From Mesaphorura yosii (Eukaryota; Arthropoda; Collembola; Poduromorpha; Tullbergiidae), in assembly GCA_009869945.1 (NCBI GenBank), contig WIXG01000371.1, forward strand, positions 1-64,000: DNA of 64,000 nucleotides, read 5' to 3'. Of the stretch, positions 1-10,857 are shown one piece after another. The notes under the pieces were generated by a model. The model worked only from the letters and a program-made list of their open reading frames with translations, did not search any database and had not been told where the DNA came from. Position numbers and translations under genes: made by a program. Position 1 is the stretch's first letter. Each line of letters begins with the position of its first letter.

Positions 1-141
1 TATTTTGGCCCGGTATTTATACTCCCGGCCAGAGAGTTTACAGTGAGTAATTTTAACCTAAATCTGGAAGAAACCAGATAACTTACGGTACCGGAATGGT
101 ACTGTTATGACCTTTTAACGGATAAGTAACGCTTATCTCAC

Positions 142-935
142 AATTTGAGGAGCCCGTACTGAGATAGAACTTGGCCAAAATTCGTCGCCGCGTCGGATTT
201 AGTGTAGAAATCTTTGAAACTGTCCATTAGGTCATGCATGAAGGAAGCCACGAAGAGTTGGATTGGAATTATTACATTAATCCAATATACCCTGCCCATC
301 CTACACCATGGAGACATGCTAATCCTACATCCAGAAACGCTCTGAACTCTCCCGAAACTGCGGCAGGGATCCAGTACATGTTAAAGGCCTCGTTCACGAA
401 GCCGTCGACCATTGCGCGAGCAGTTCCTTTCTCCACTCCCGGAAATTTTAGCCATTCTGATGATGGGAGAGCCATCAGAAGCCAAATGATGGCGATGCAG
501 GTGGATATTCTATTTCGTATTGATTGCCGTGCTCCGCTGCTGCTCCCAAAGAATTTCAGATCGGGTAGAATACAAAGGAGTTGCTCAAGTACTGGTCCAC
601 TAATCCAACATGTACGCACGTACAGCGTTGACCCGAGAGAGTCTAACGCGTAAATCCATTGTACTGAAATCCGGCTTCCAATATTTCGGTCAAAATCCGC
701 CCAGTACTGAACAGTCTTCAAATGAGAATTGTGTGCACGAAAACGCAACAGGTTCCCTGTGCCAGTGGCCCACGTTCAATTCGGAGCTCAGGTGGTTGTT
801 TCCATCTTCTGGCTCAATGCTGCCAGACTTCTTAAGTGCTGCATGTGGATAAGTTCGAACCCGAAATGGGCACCAACACAAGAAATATTGTAAAATGAAA
901 ACGATCGAGAGATTCGCCAGTTGATTTTTCGCCAT
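142..935 (-). CDS. Gustatory-receptor-like membrane protein, 3' end outside window
   Basis: Proposed exons on the minus strand are 935-774, 706-291 and 219-142. The introns are 67 and 71 bp, both GT-AG, and the phases join in frame. The start is the ATG at 935 (MAKNQLAN). The first residues form a hydrophobic stretch (LSIVFILQYFLCWCPFRVR). Further hydrophobic segments follow, around STCIAIIWLLMALP and FLDVGLACLHGVGWAG. The last visible exon, with FKDFYTKSDAAT then GQVLSQYGLLK, resembles the cytoplasmic loop of arthropod gustatory receptors. The rest of the gene lies left of base 1. Family assignment rests on overall pattern, without a diagnostic motif. The reading frame breaks at 690 and 272 are explained by introns, so I do not call it a pseudogene. 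The MULE transposon begins only about 50 bp upstream of this start codon. Confidence 0.45.
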
Positions 936-991
936 TTCTTTCCTATGCGAACTAGAACTGGAACTGAAACCAGAAGAAAAGGATTCCACGA

Positions 992-1012
992 CTGTCGGCC
1001 CGACACTGGCGG
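992..1012 (+). repeat. Left terminal inverted repeat of the MULE
   Basis: The segment beginning CTGTCGGCCCGACACTGG is found in reverse complement at 3548-3568. Similarity continues inward (GCGGCCCGCGACA here, GGCGGCCCACGACA at the other end after an 18-bp partial duplication). Confidence 0.85.
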
Positions 1013-1032
1013 CCCGCGACAATAGAGTTAGC

Positions 1033-1064
1033 CTGCTATCACCAATTCAAATTGGTGATAGCAG
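1033..1064. repeat. Perfect 15-bp inverted repeat with 2-nt spacer
   Basis: Arms 1033-1047 and 1050-1064 are exact reverse complements (CTGCTATCACCAATT / AATTGGTGATAGCAG) separated by CA. It sits just inside the left end of the MULE. It could be a subterminal transposase-binding or cruciform site; that role is inference. Confidence 0.8.
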
Positions 1065-1316
1065 TGCAGGTCCACTAACGGGCAAGTCTCTATTTTGGAC
1101 CCGGGGTAGGGAAGGAGCTGGGGATAGAAAGTATTGACACGACAATGCTCCCAACACCCACTATCAGTGCAAAACACTTCAACAGTGCTATGCGCAGAAA
1201 ATGTGGACTACATTACACGCGTACATGAGTGATTTACAGAGAGAAGGTATAAAAGTAAAGGTAAAAGATAATGATAAAAGGATAAGTAAAAGATAAAGAA
1301 AGATAAAAAGGCAGTA

Positions 1317-2853
1317 TTAAACACTGTACTCAATGTTGTGGGCTACTCCACGCAGGTAATCGAGCTTCTTCCTCTTGTTTTCATCTGCGCTGTCCTCAGT
1401 TTCTGGATCATCTTCAATGTATTCATCAACAAGCCTCTGCAGACGAGCAGCACTCTGCTTGTACATTTCTCGGCCAGACGGGACATCATTGCCGGCAATA
1501 ATTTTCTCGATCTTCGCCCTGCAGACTTCGAGTTCCTTCTTGAGGCAGTCGATTAATTTGAAAATTGTCGGATGGGCTGCGCTCAGCATCGAGTTGATGG
1601 CTCGGTTGAAGCCTTCGCATGCGTTGTTAGTTTTTCCAAGCCCATCAACGACGAACTGACGACAATTCCAAAGTGGAATATCAAAAAGTGGAGGGCGTCT
1701 GTGTTTCCCTCTGTTCATAAAACCAATCCAGGTGCTCTCAAATAAATTGAGGAAGGGCCGAAGAATACCCTCATTTTGCTCAAAAAAATCACTAGCCTCG
1801 AGAATATCGTACGTGCCTGCAATTTCTGATGATGGAAGAAAAGCAAGCGCTACCAGCGTCTTCAGGTTCAAAGCGAAGTCCGGGGTTTCTCGATACTCTT
1901 CAGATAATGAGGAATGCTGTTGAATATGTTTCCAGACACTTTGGGAGAAGTGGAAGAAACATCCGCGCTGACAAGCGGCAGAAAGCGCATCATGAAAGGC
2001 ATTAATTGACGCTCGCTCGAAGTCGCTCATTATTGTGGCCGGTGCAAAAGTGGGTCTCAAGTTTTTGAGAGCAGACAATACCCGAGTGTACGATGACTGC
2101 GTACGATTTGGCATCAGTACGAATACCAGTGGCAAAATTGAATCGCGAAACTGACTATGTATTATGAAGAGCTGATCGAACAATGCAGGGCTTGATTTGA
2201 AGGTGCCATCACAGTACCAATGGTCCGAGCGCTGAAGAATATCCAGGGTTTGGTTTGTGCCGAAGATTAAGATGCGCTGGTTGTTGTTGCCTGAGTCGAA
2301 TAATAGAATATTTTCGCCACCAGGAAGAGTAGTGAATTCCTCAGGCAGTACCAAATCAGACCGAGACATTGCAGACCGAAGACCACCCTGGTATTTGGCG
2401 TGTCTGACGCGTTGCACGTTTCGCTTGAGTGAATTAAGTAACGGCAGCTTGCCTGGACACACAGAAAACCCGTAAAGTTGAGGTTTATTGAGTGATGCAA
2501 TTATATGTTGAAACTTTCATACCTAAACAAGCGGTAGAAGCTCCTTCAATTGCAGAAGCCATAATCGAAGCAGTTGAGTCAGATGAAGCCTTGATCTTGC
2601 ACAAAACCCGTGCCTTCTCAACAGATGCTGCATCTGGGGTGTCGTTGTGATTAGCAGAGAATGTCAGCACTTCAACAAGTTCTCCATTTGCTGGAACATA
2701 TTCCTCAGTATGGAGGCGCCCAAGACATGCCTGGCGCCGAGATTGGCTGCAGACCCAAATCTTCTTGCCTGACCCGTTCCTGTGGAAGCGGTACGAGTAG
2801 CCCTGATGCATGAGTAGCTTTCCATCCCGGCAATTTGTGATCACTTGTGCCAT
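1317..2853 (-). CDS. FLYWCH-domain MULE transposase, two exons
   Basis: Exon 1 is 2853-2523 and exon 2 is 2452-1317. A 70-bp intron (GTATGA...CCAG) joins them in frame to give about 488 residues. The N-terminal part is a FLYWCH zinc finger (YSYRFHRN, WVCSQSRRQACLGRLHT; about residues 10-55), usual in animal MULE proteins. The catalytic domain shows the first Asp in HWYCDGTF (about 192), the second in IMSDFERA (about 254), a GCFFHFSQSVWKH Cys/His motif and a Glu in NNACEGFNRA (about 390) as a candidate third DDE residue. There is no stop or frameshift after splicing, so activity cannot be excluded. The enzyme would cut and rejoin element ends in the nucleus. Confidence 0.88.
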
Positions 2854-3221
2854 TTCACTACACAGAGCTCCTTCCCAATTAAAATCTTAAGAGATATGTT
2901 TGAAATGTACGTAATATAGCAATAAAATCACAAATATATAGATAAAAAATATAAAAGTTTTAATACTTTTAAACAAAAGAAAATAATTTTGTATTGTCCG
3001 CGTCAACTCCAGTACAAATTTCTTTGTTCAAGCGTCTCGGCCAATTAAGAATTTGCAAACTGCGGGTTCGGCTTTGTACAACGAAATTTTTGCGCATATT
3101 TTGTTGCCCGAAACGAAATCTTATAAAATTCTAAGGTGAATTTACTTCTGGAATTTTTTTAAAAACCGATCCGTTCCCAAATTAAATTGGAAACAAAGTT
3201 CCCGAATTTTAACAACTGAAT

Positions 3222-3502
3222 AGGAGTCTGTACTCTGTGAAAAGGTTCTCTTTCACTTTTCGTCGTGAGCGATAGTCTTATCTTACCTCACATCTTATCA
3301 AGGTCTTGTACCGTGCGCAAGAGAAACAGGAAGCATAAGGCATGGTTTCGAGGAACCCTAATGAGTCTTCTGAGCAGGAGTGTGTACTCCGCGAAAAGGT
3401 TCTCTTTCCTTCTTCGTCCTGAAGGATAGTCTTATCTTATTCTATCTTGTTAACTAATCAAGCTCTTGTGTCGTGCACGAGACAAACGGGTGGCATAAGT
3501 TT
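3222..3502. repeat. Diverged tandem duplication inside the MULE right arm
   Basis: A unit starting AGGAG...TACTC...GAAAAGGTTCTCTTTC occurs at about 3222-3342 and again at about 3376-3502. Both copies share GATAGTCTTATCTTA, a CTTGT..CGTGC core and GCATAAG near the end. Such subterminal repeats are common in Mutator-like elements and may bind transposase. Confidence 0.7.
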
Positions 3503-3547
3503 CACGTTACCTGAGCCACCTGTGTCGTGGGCCGCCAGTGTCATGGA

Positions 3548-3568
3548 CCGCCAGTGTCGGGCCGACAG
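3548..3568 (-). repeat. Right terminal inverted repeat of the MULE
   Basis: This is the reverse complement of 992-1012. Just inside it the word CCGCCAGTGTC occurs twice (about 3532-3542 and 3549-3559), so the right end carries a small tandem duplication of the terminal repeat that the left end lacks. Confidence 0.85.
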
Positions 3569-3575
3569 AGTCGTG

Positions 3576-4248
3576 TTACGGAAGAAAAGCTTTATGATGC
3601 TTTTTAAATGATGTGTCCAAGAGTTGTGTGTCAATCAAGATAATTTATTTACAGTTCACGCCCTTGCAAAAATATTTTCACAATTTCTATTAATGCAATT
3701 TAATTGTACATAAACAGGTACACGAAATAATTGCTTTTACAAATGAGAGTTTATTAACGTTAACTCGAATAGTATCAACAAATTAAAGTCATGTCATTAA
3801 AAATGGCTTTTCTTTCGGGGACACTCGGCATCGCGTACCTGTTCCGAATCATCGCTGGCATTATTCACGGTTCATGCACCGTGATTGGGGCGTTGAGCAA
3901 GCGAGAAGCCTTACTACCCCATTCGAATCATGTTTGGAGGGCTTTTCATGCTGGACACGGATACGGTACTGACGACTGCTCATCTCCGATCAGGTCCCGT
4001 TCCTCGTTTTAATGTACAGAACGTAATTACAGCATTTGCCGTGGCGTGCCGTACAACGCAAGTTGACAATTAGGCTAGCAATTAACTCCAACTTTTGTTT
4101 CTTGCTCGTGTCTTTTCAAGTATGCAAATTAATAATTTTTATTCTTCAAAAACAAGACGGTGTTCATTCATTTCTTGCCACGTCATTTGTCGAGTCGGTT
4201 TCTGCGTTCAAGTTTAACGCGTAATCGTAGTCCTCCATTGCTTTTAAT
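3576..4248. other. Intergenic, no gene seen
   Basis: Between the transposon and the CARD/NB-ARC gene. A 73-codon plus-strand ORF (3791-4012) has no domain or splice context and I treat it as chance. It should contain the 3' UTR of the minus-strand gene that ends at 4249. Confidence 0.4.
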
Positions 4249-7200
4249 CTATTCCCAAGATACCGCTATTGAACTACTTGAACTCGTACTTATTTCCTTC
4301 ACCCGTCGAGAAAGTTCGCTTCGGATTTCAAAAAATATCTCTTCTTGAGGCATTGACTGTAGTACACATTTCAACGAGTACTCCCTCAACTCATTGTAGT
4401 GACTTCTCAACAGCTTGATGCTTTCACTCCAGCCAACTTCGCCAACTTTTATCAACCACTGAAAAATTTCCACAACGTTATCTTCAAAGAAAACAGATTC
4501 TGACGGCAGACGCTGAATAACCCAGCGACTAATGGCCACGATTGCCATATGCTTTCTTTCACGAAATAAGATATCAATTGCTGACGCCATCAATATGAAA
4601 TCTAGTTCCTTGTTTGTCGACTGTGACATCACCAGCGGCTCAATTTCAGCGAACTGATTCGTTGCAGCTAGAGCAACTATTGTGTCCTCTAATAGGCCGC
4701 TAATAGGTAAGCCTGACTTAAGAAGCTCGAAATTTGTACGCAAGCGTAATTCCAAGATTTCTTTCATGTGTTTCGTTTGCATTCCAAATTTTTTCACCAA
4801 CATCTCAATCCTAAAATTAATTGACACCTTGTTTATTTCATTGTTCGTAGAACGGAACTCACTGCAGTAAGCCTGGAAGAAACCGAAGAATTCATTTTCA
4901 AACCATTTCACTTCGCTGTGCATATAGTGATCTAAACACTCATAACTGTAGTCTTCTCGTAGTTCCAGCAGATAGTAAAAGTATTCCTTCTTCTCACCAT
5001 GATATGAGTTGACTTGAGATCCTAGACATTTCCAAATATACTCGAGAGCCTCGCTTCTACAGGAAGGCCATTTGATCCTCTCAGGTCTATTAGGCCAACG
5101 ATTTTTTAGAAATCCGTCAAATAGAAGGACTTTCTTCTTTGGATGTCCAGTTAATTGATAAAGATATTCTGTTTCACGGAGCAGCACTTCTTTCTTGTTT
5201 TTGGTGACTAATGATCGGAGGTACTCGTTTATAACTTGTGTAACATGCTCGTCTTGCCATACGTAATTTGTCTGCATCCAGTGTGATATCAGTTCACAAG
5301 ATTTCAGCCAAGTGTAGAACTTGAATAAATCTTGGTACGCGAAACTATGAGTTCTGTACTCACTGCAGCGTTCCATGACTCGTCTAAAGATTTCCATTCT
5401 GATAATGTCATGCGCGGGACAATTCAGCAAGTCAAAATGAGCACAAATCGTGTCAACTGTCAACGCGTGTTCACCACATTCAAGCAGCATAGTCACGTAA
5501 TTACACACCACAGCAATTTTTGCACTAGAGCAATAATGCACATCAAAAATATACCCAATACTCCTGAAATGATAATGATGAATTGGGTATCCACTGACGA
5601 CGTCATTTAATCTGAAGTTCCTTGCTTTTTCAAGTAAATCTGAATACGCATTCATAATGTCGAGTTTCATTTTCTTGATGGAGTCACTGTCACTAGTGCA
5701 CATTAAAGTTAAGGAGGCGATTTTTATGTGGAGGAGGATGTCTTCTCTAAATTCTGCTTCCGCACCAGTAACCTTCTCTTTTAATTCCTTGAGAATTGAA
5801 TCTGCTCGGTCATACGCGCTGCGGCGCATAAATAAATAGGCCAGCTCAATGTTATACTGAAAAATCGGAAGACCAACGGCACCGTAGATCTTCATCAAGC
5901 ACGGCAGCGAAAGTTCAATTATTTCTATTCCAATTGACCATCGTGTCATCAATTCCATTTCGCGTGCCAGATGAACACCAAACTGCGGGAATTCCTGGAG
6001 CACATCCTCGTGTTTTTCTAAAACCTTTCTCCAGACGGGAATAGCATCGTTCTGGTGTTTTTTATAGTCAGATTGAAAACACATCAACACCAAGCGTAGA
6101 ACTTTATTCTCATGTTGTGGATCTGCTTCCACAGAAGTCTTTAGCACATGTTGGAGAAGTCGATGAACACTTAATTTACGCCGACCTCGTTCCCTTTCTT
6201 TGCCAGCATTAAGGGTGAGAAGAGAGAACTTTATCAGATCGTCGACAGCTCGCCACACTTGCATCTTGGTCACACCCTGCAGGTGGGTGAACATATCTTC
6301 ATCAATTCGGTCAGGATTGCAGTACGCCGTCGCATGCATAATTACTCGACATAATTCACAGTGCTTCGAAGAATCCTGTGCAGACCCACGTCCGATGTGA
6401 TTTAACGAAAGCGTCAGTGTTGCACTGAGTGGACGTGTGTGTTCGTCAAGAATTTCTTCAACCGTTAGTATCTTAAGATCCGACTTGATCTGCTTTAGGT
6501 AACGCTTAAAAGTCCAGCCCAAGAGGGGATTGATAATGACGGTGACGGCGATCTGCAGCGCGAGTGGAAGGTAGCCAAGGAGTTCGCCCAATTCACGCAA
6601 TTCCTCATCGTTTGGAAAGTTCACCTTTACTTCAGCTAGTATCAAAGCTTGCTTCAGAAACTGCGAGGACTCTTCTTCTCTGAAGACATTCACCTCGCAA
6701 GTTGGAATTCGACCCTTTTCCGTAGGGTTTCCCCAATCTCCGAGCATTCTGGAGGTGATTATTGTGTAGTGCGAAGAGTTTGTCGAAAGAAGCTCGCGGA
6801 CGTCGGTGTACCGCTCGACATTGTCAAAAATGTACACACATTTACAGTCTCGTAGTTTTGTATTGACTTCACTCATCAGTTTCTTCATACTCTTCTTATC
6901 ATTATCACTGTCCTTCACTGGAATACTCAAGTCCTTGGCAAGTGACGTGCAAGAACTGTCCAACGACGTCTCTTCGGCGTCAATCCAAAGGACGTGGTCA
7001 TATTGGCTTTCGTATTCGTTCCCGTACCATTTAGCAGTGGTCGTCTTGCCCACTCCGCCCATTCCAACAAGACTCTGAGTCTGTGGAAGGATTGCCATCG
7101 TTCTACCCTCAGTCGAATGCAGTTGTTGGTGCATAGTTTCGATTAAGAGCTGTCCACCTTTGACAGTGTCAGTGCGGGGAAAGAAAGAGTTGGGGAGTGT

Positions 7201-7703
7201 CTTCTTCTCGGGCAACCATTTCTTTGGTAAGACTTGGTTGGCACTGATTTTTGCTTCTTCGAGCAGTTTCAGCTGCCATTTATAGTCGAGTTTCTCCGCG
7301 GATTCCTTCAGCTTTCTAAAAATGTGCAGTTGAGTACCGTCCTTCTGCAGCAAGTATTCGAGAACATGGTCCAAGACGATGTCGTCCCTAAGTCACGAAT
7401 GTAATCACTTAATCACGTATTTAAGAGTGCGTAGGAGTAATTAAACCAAGATAATCAAGTTGTATTAAATCTACTTAATTATTGTACTTACTTGGTTCGA
7501 AGGATGTCGAGAAGCCTCCTCGTCTTCTCGTGCCGTGTTCCAGCTGCCTCCACTATCTCGACCTCGTGTGAAGTGATGAGCCTGGGAGAAAATAAGTGCC
7601 TGGCAAGGCTGCAGGGATCGGTCAAGTTGTCCTCCAATAATATGCAGTGTACACGCAACACTTCAGCAATAATTGACTTTGTGTTGCCCGTGCCGGTGGC
7701 CAT
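4249..7703 (-). CDS. CARD + NB-ARC STAND ATPase (Apaf-1/NLR-like), two exons
   Basis: Exon 1 is 7703-7492 and exon 2 is 7387-4249. The 104-bp intron (GTAAGT...TTAG) splits a Lys codon, giving 1116 residues. Residues about 8-97 form a CARD-type helical bundle (LRVHCILLEDNL, RRLLDILRTKDD, LEYLLQKDG), with the intron inside it. The NB-ARC domain shows the P-loop GMGGVGKTT (179-187), Walker B VYIFDN (254-259), sensor-like YTIITSR (277-283) and GYLPLAL (341-347), so nucleotide binding looks intact. The remaining about 650 residues are helix-rich without WD40 or clear LRR repeats; TPR-like repeats are possible. In known families such proteins oligomerise on ligand binding and recruit caspases or other CARD partners in apoptosis or innate immunity. 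The ATG at 7703 opens the CARD exon. The specific role is unknown. Confidence 0.88.
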
Positions 7704-8989
7704 TTTGGAAGGCCAGGTGCTGCTTTGAATCCTCAGTTCTGCGTTTTGGGTTTACAGCTCACGGTACAAGGCTCAGAGTAGAAATGGTGTTCAGGCAGTG
7801 TGGCAGTGGCTGACTACTGCAAAGTGAAGTGTTATTTGCTACCCGTTCAATGACTTTTCTTCATGTGACTCATTCCTTTACAAGCGAAGAGATAAAAGCA
7901 AATCCAGCTTCCACTCCAATCCAACGCAACAGCTTATCAAATCAAATTCCAACAGGCATCCATTATTTCACGTTCGCATATCGTTTCGTTTGAATTTGCA
8001 GTTTCACATAGTTTTATCAGTTTCAGTGCTGCAAATATTTGACTGTACGACAAGCTTTAAGCGAATGTATGTATGTATTTGTTGTGTGTTGTATAGCTCT
8101 TATGATATTCTTATCAGAAGCCGTGCTCTGCGGCCGCAACTATGGAAATATGCCTTGTTGTGTGCCTGGATCGCGAGCCAGGCGAGTCCGGGTTGATTGA
8201 ATCATACGTAAAACGTGATTCGCTAAGACTTGGTTGCGAATAATTATAAAATAATGATAATAAAATTTATGACCGTGGTAGGTCTCGAAATTCTCGATGA
8301 AATCTTTGTTGCAATTCCGTATCTTCGCCACTGTGAATAACTCCAGAGTTTAATAATGATATAATTAAACTAATTTAACTCATTAAGTCAATCAACTCTT
8401 GAGCTCCATCTTGTATTAATTAATTAGTTGGTCGACTTTGCACAATTCAGATTTTATTACCAGGTTTTCCTTTTATTGTACTGCAAAGAATTAAACTTGA
8501 ATTTTAATACTGTGGAATCCAATCGACGTTGAGACGAGACAGGCCGAGAACTGCGACGCGGAGACCGACGACAACGATTTTCGTAATGAATTATGAACGA
8601 AACGTTTTGTACTGGGATTGGACTTCTTTCGTTGTAGGAACGTGTGTGTCGTGGTTTTGTCTTTTGTGAACTGACGACGACGCGTTCCTTTGTAAAATTG
8701 ATTTAATGTAGTCTAGGCTCTTGTACAATAAACATTAAGTTATTGGAGGTCGATAAATTGTGCAGTCAGTACAAATTAGAGTGAAAATTGTATTCAAGAG
8801 TTTTAATTAGTGACCGGACGACCAACAACGAAAATTTTGATCCTTCGACCGGATTCATACTAATATACAGTCCACTTCTTAAAGGTATGAGAGGCGACTG
8901 AAACCTCAAACAAATACAATTCGCTTTCTTAACAGAAACCTTACTTAATAATCTGGAGTTTAAATATTCAAATGCTGGAGAGTCTGAAT
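7704..8989. other. Intergenic, AT-rich, no gene seen
   Basis: Holds the upstream region of the CARD/NB-ARC gene and, to the right, the likely 3' UTR of the LRR gene. Scattered ORFs of 60-80 codons show no domain, splice structure or composition bias. Confidence 0.4.
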
Positions 8990-9241
8990 TTAAAGACCAA
9001 ACCAAGTGTCCGGCAGAATCCGACCCGCGTTGAGGGTTTCATACCCACATCCGGGACGAATCAGCACCAAACATCGCTGCCCCAAGAATTCAGTGCGGGA
9101 CTGCAAAACTCCCTGCATTCTTATGAGTTCTACGGAATTCGCGCCGAGGTCCGCCACTTCAAAATCAGCTTGAAAAAAGTGAAGCTCCGAGGCGGGGGCA
9201 GCCAACGGCGCAAGCGTGGAGATTCCGAACACGTCGGTCAA
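8990..9241 (-). pseudogene. Out-of-frame C-terminal segment of the LRR gene
   Basis: Immediately after the stop of the LRR ORF (at 9238), a second minus-strand frame is open for 83 codons with coding character: VFGISTLAPL, then LHFFQADFEVADLG, QRCLVLIRPGCGYE. It reads like a further leucine-rich repeat and tail of the same protein, displaced by one base. A weak GT-AG pair can be drawn but is unconvincing. I infer a frameshift (real or assembly error) or an unrecognised intron near 9235-9260. Confidence 0.45.
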
Positions 9242-10857
9242 CTTGTCTGACTTTGACCTTTAGTCGTCCAATAGGCGGCCTGCCCCGGCAGCCCATGGAT
9301 GCAGAGACGACGGAGTTTCTTGAGATGGAGAAGCGAAGGTGCTCCTGCTCTCAGTTCGTCCCAGTTTGCCACGTTCAGCTCCTGGCGGCGTTGCTCAGCT
9401 GACAGCCCACGCAACCGCGAGGACTCCTGATCCGGAACTCCAGAAAATAGCGAATCCAAGCTCATCAACTCTCGCCCATTGTACACTTTTTCCTCGACCA
9501 GGCACTTGTAGTCCACATCAAGGGCCAGGTTCAAATCCTCCACGTTGGGGCAACACTCCCAAATCGCCACCAGCCGCTCCTCGTAGCCGTAGGGAATCCG
9601 AGGCCTGATGACTGTCAAGTTGGGGAAGAGACGTCCGATTCGCGCGATCAGCTCCCGACCAACGTTGTGTGGCACTCGCTGGAGGACACGAACGTTTGTG
9701 GCAGGAGGAGCATCTTCAGGGTAGAGCTCAGCTGCCGCGTAACTTCTGAGGTAGCCACCAACTTGATGAAGGCGGAGACGCGGGAAGGAGACGGCGTAGT
9801 TGAGGCTCCCGGTTAGCAGTACCAAGCCGTTGTTGTTGAAATTGTCGAGGCGGAGCTCTACGAGATTCGTCATGGTCGGCCACGGTAAACTCAAGGCCGT
9901 CCGGTGCATCTGGTCTACTTGCAGCTCGAGGCGCTCCAGCGACCCGTGTTGCCCATCCAGAAACCGAGCCATGCTCTCAGCACCCACAGTATTCATGTCA
10001 TTTGAATCTCCCCACGGAACGATTACATCCTTAACAGAAAATTGGTGCAATTGTCCAGCCGCGAGTCCATTGTACACCCGCCAAAGCGAGTACGGACTCG
10101 CTCGTCCAAGCACCAAACTTTTGATCCTGCGCAGCCGGTCGGTGCGAATCAGGGTATCGACAATTCGGGCGGCCGCACAACATTCGAAGCGCTCCTCCCA
10201 GTTCTTGATTTTGTCCTCCTTGAGCTCCAGCTCCTCCAGCAGCGGGCTGGCGGTGAAGAGGTAGTCGAGGAATTCTTGGCCCTCGCCAAATTTGCAATAT
10301 GTTGTTACAACGATTCGAGTCAGTTTCAAGGCGCTGTTGTCACGGCTGAGCTGGACCGCCTGCAAGCTGGTGGACGCAGTGCTTAAGCCGCCTTCGTCCT
10401 CGGAACCCACCAGCATCAAACACGGCAATTTTCTGAAGATCAGTGTCTTGAGATTCGGCGCCTGATCCCTCAGCAGTTTCCCTAGCGTGGAGAATGTCAG
10501 CAGACTTCTTCGGCCTCTGTTCCGCACTTGACCACAACCACAAAAGGCGTAGCAGAGCTCCAGCTCCTCCATTACGGCTCCATTCAGCTTGAGCAGCTCC
10601 AGAACGGTAGGGGCGTTCAAATCAGCCTCCTTGAAGCGGAAACGGGTTGCTATGGGCTTCATGGGCTGGTTGCTGGTGGCATTCACCGGCGGACGGATGG
10701 AAGAGAGGTACGCTGACGCAGTTGGGTCGGTGAAGCTGCCATTTACGACGATAGGTCGGTTTCCGCCGCCATAGGACACAGACGTCGAAGCAGACGCCGA
10801 GATCGTCGGGTTCAAGGAAGCCGAAGATGTGCTTCGCAGCCTGTCAGCCAAATGCAT
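9238..10857 (-). CDS. Leucine-rich-repeat protein (F-box/LRR type)
   Basis: The 539-residue ORF begins at the ATG at 10857 (MHLADRLRS), after a Ser/Ala-rich start. Irregular LRR-like segments run from about residue 90 to the end: VMEELELCYAFCG, LKTLIFRKLPCL, LLEELELKED, SLERLELQVDQ, NLVELRLDNFN, NVEDLNLALDVD, LKKLRRLCIHGLPG. The pattern matches animal F-box/LRR substrate adaptors, but no F-box is visible. An upstream minus-strand exon (about 11023-10917, start MLPAKVPRLSS, good donor GTAAGT) could supply an N-terminus, although I could not join it in phase. The C-terminus probably continues in another frame (8990-9241). A role in ubiquitin-ligase substrate binding would be expected only if an F-box exists. 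Confidence 0.6.
   Translation of the reverse strand: MHLADRLRSTSSASLNPTISASASTSVSYGGGNRPIVVNGSFTDPTASAYLSSIRPPVNATSNQPMKPIATRFRFKEADLNAPTVLELLKLNGAVMEELELCYAFCGCGQVRNRGRRSLLTFSTLGKLLRDQAPNLKTLIFRKLPCLMLVGSEDEGGLSTASTSLQAVQLSRDNSALKLTRIVVTTYCKFGEGQEFLDYLFTASPLLEELELKEDKIKNWEERFECCAAARIVDTLIRTDRLRRIKSLVLGRASPYSLWRVYNGLAAGQLHQFSVKDVIVPWGDSNDMNTVGAESMARFLDGQHGSLERLELQVDQMHRTALSLPWPTMTNLVELRLDNFNNNGLVLLTGSLNYAVSFPRLRLHQVGGYLRSYAAAELYPEDAPPATNVRVLQRVPHNVGRELIARIGRLFPNLTVIRPRIPYGYEERLVAIWECCPNVEDLNLALDVDYKCLVEEKVYNGRELMSLDSLFSGVPDQESSRLRGLSAEQRRQELNVANWDELRAGAPSLLHLKKLRRLCIHGLPGQAAYWTTKGQSQTS

Larger units (their letters stand above)
985..3575 (-). mobile_element. MULE (Mutator-like) DNA transposon, complete with inverted ends
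   Basis: A 2.6-kb element is bounded by matching inverted ends: the 21 bp at 992-1012 recur in reverse complement at 3548-3568. Outside these cores both ends carry CACGACT (left) or its counterpart with two extra bases (right), so the true termini may lie a few bases further out. The interior holds one intact transposase gene on the minus strand, a near-perfect hairpin close to the left end and a duplicated segment close to the right end. I see no clear 8-11 bp target-site duplication. Mutator-like elements move by cut and paste with a DDE transposase. The intact ORF and similar ends suggest a relatively recent insertion. Confidence 0.85.

Noticed and set aside
272-1022. Frameshifted pseudogene interpretation of the first gene
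   Set aside because: Both frame changes coincide with GT-AG introns of 67 and 71 bp, so an intact spliced gene fits better.
7372-7374. Start of the NB-ARC protein at 7374
   Set aside because: The codon is TTG and sits inside the CARD; splicing to the exon starting at ATG 7703 restores the domain.
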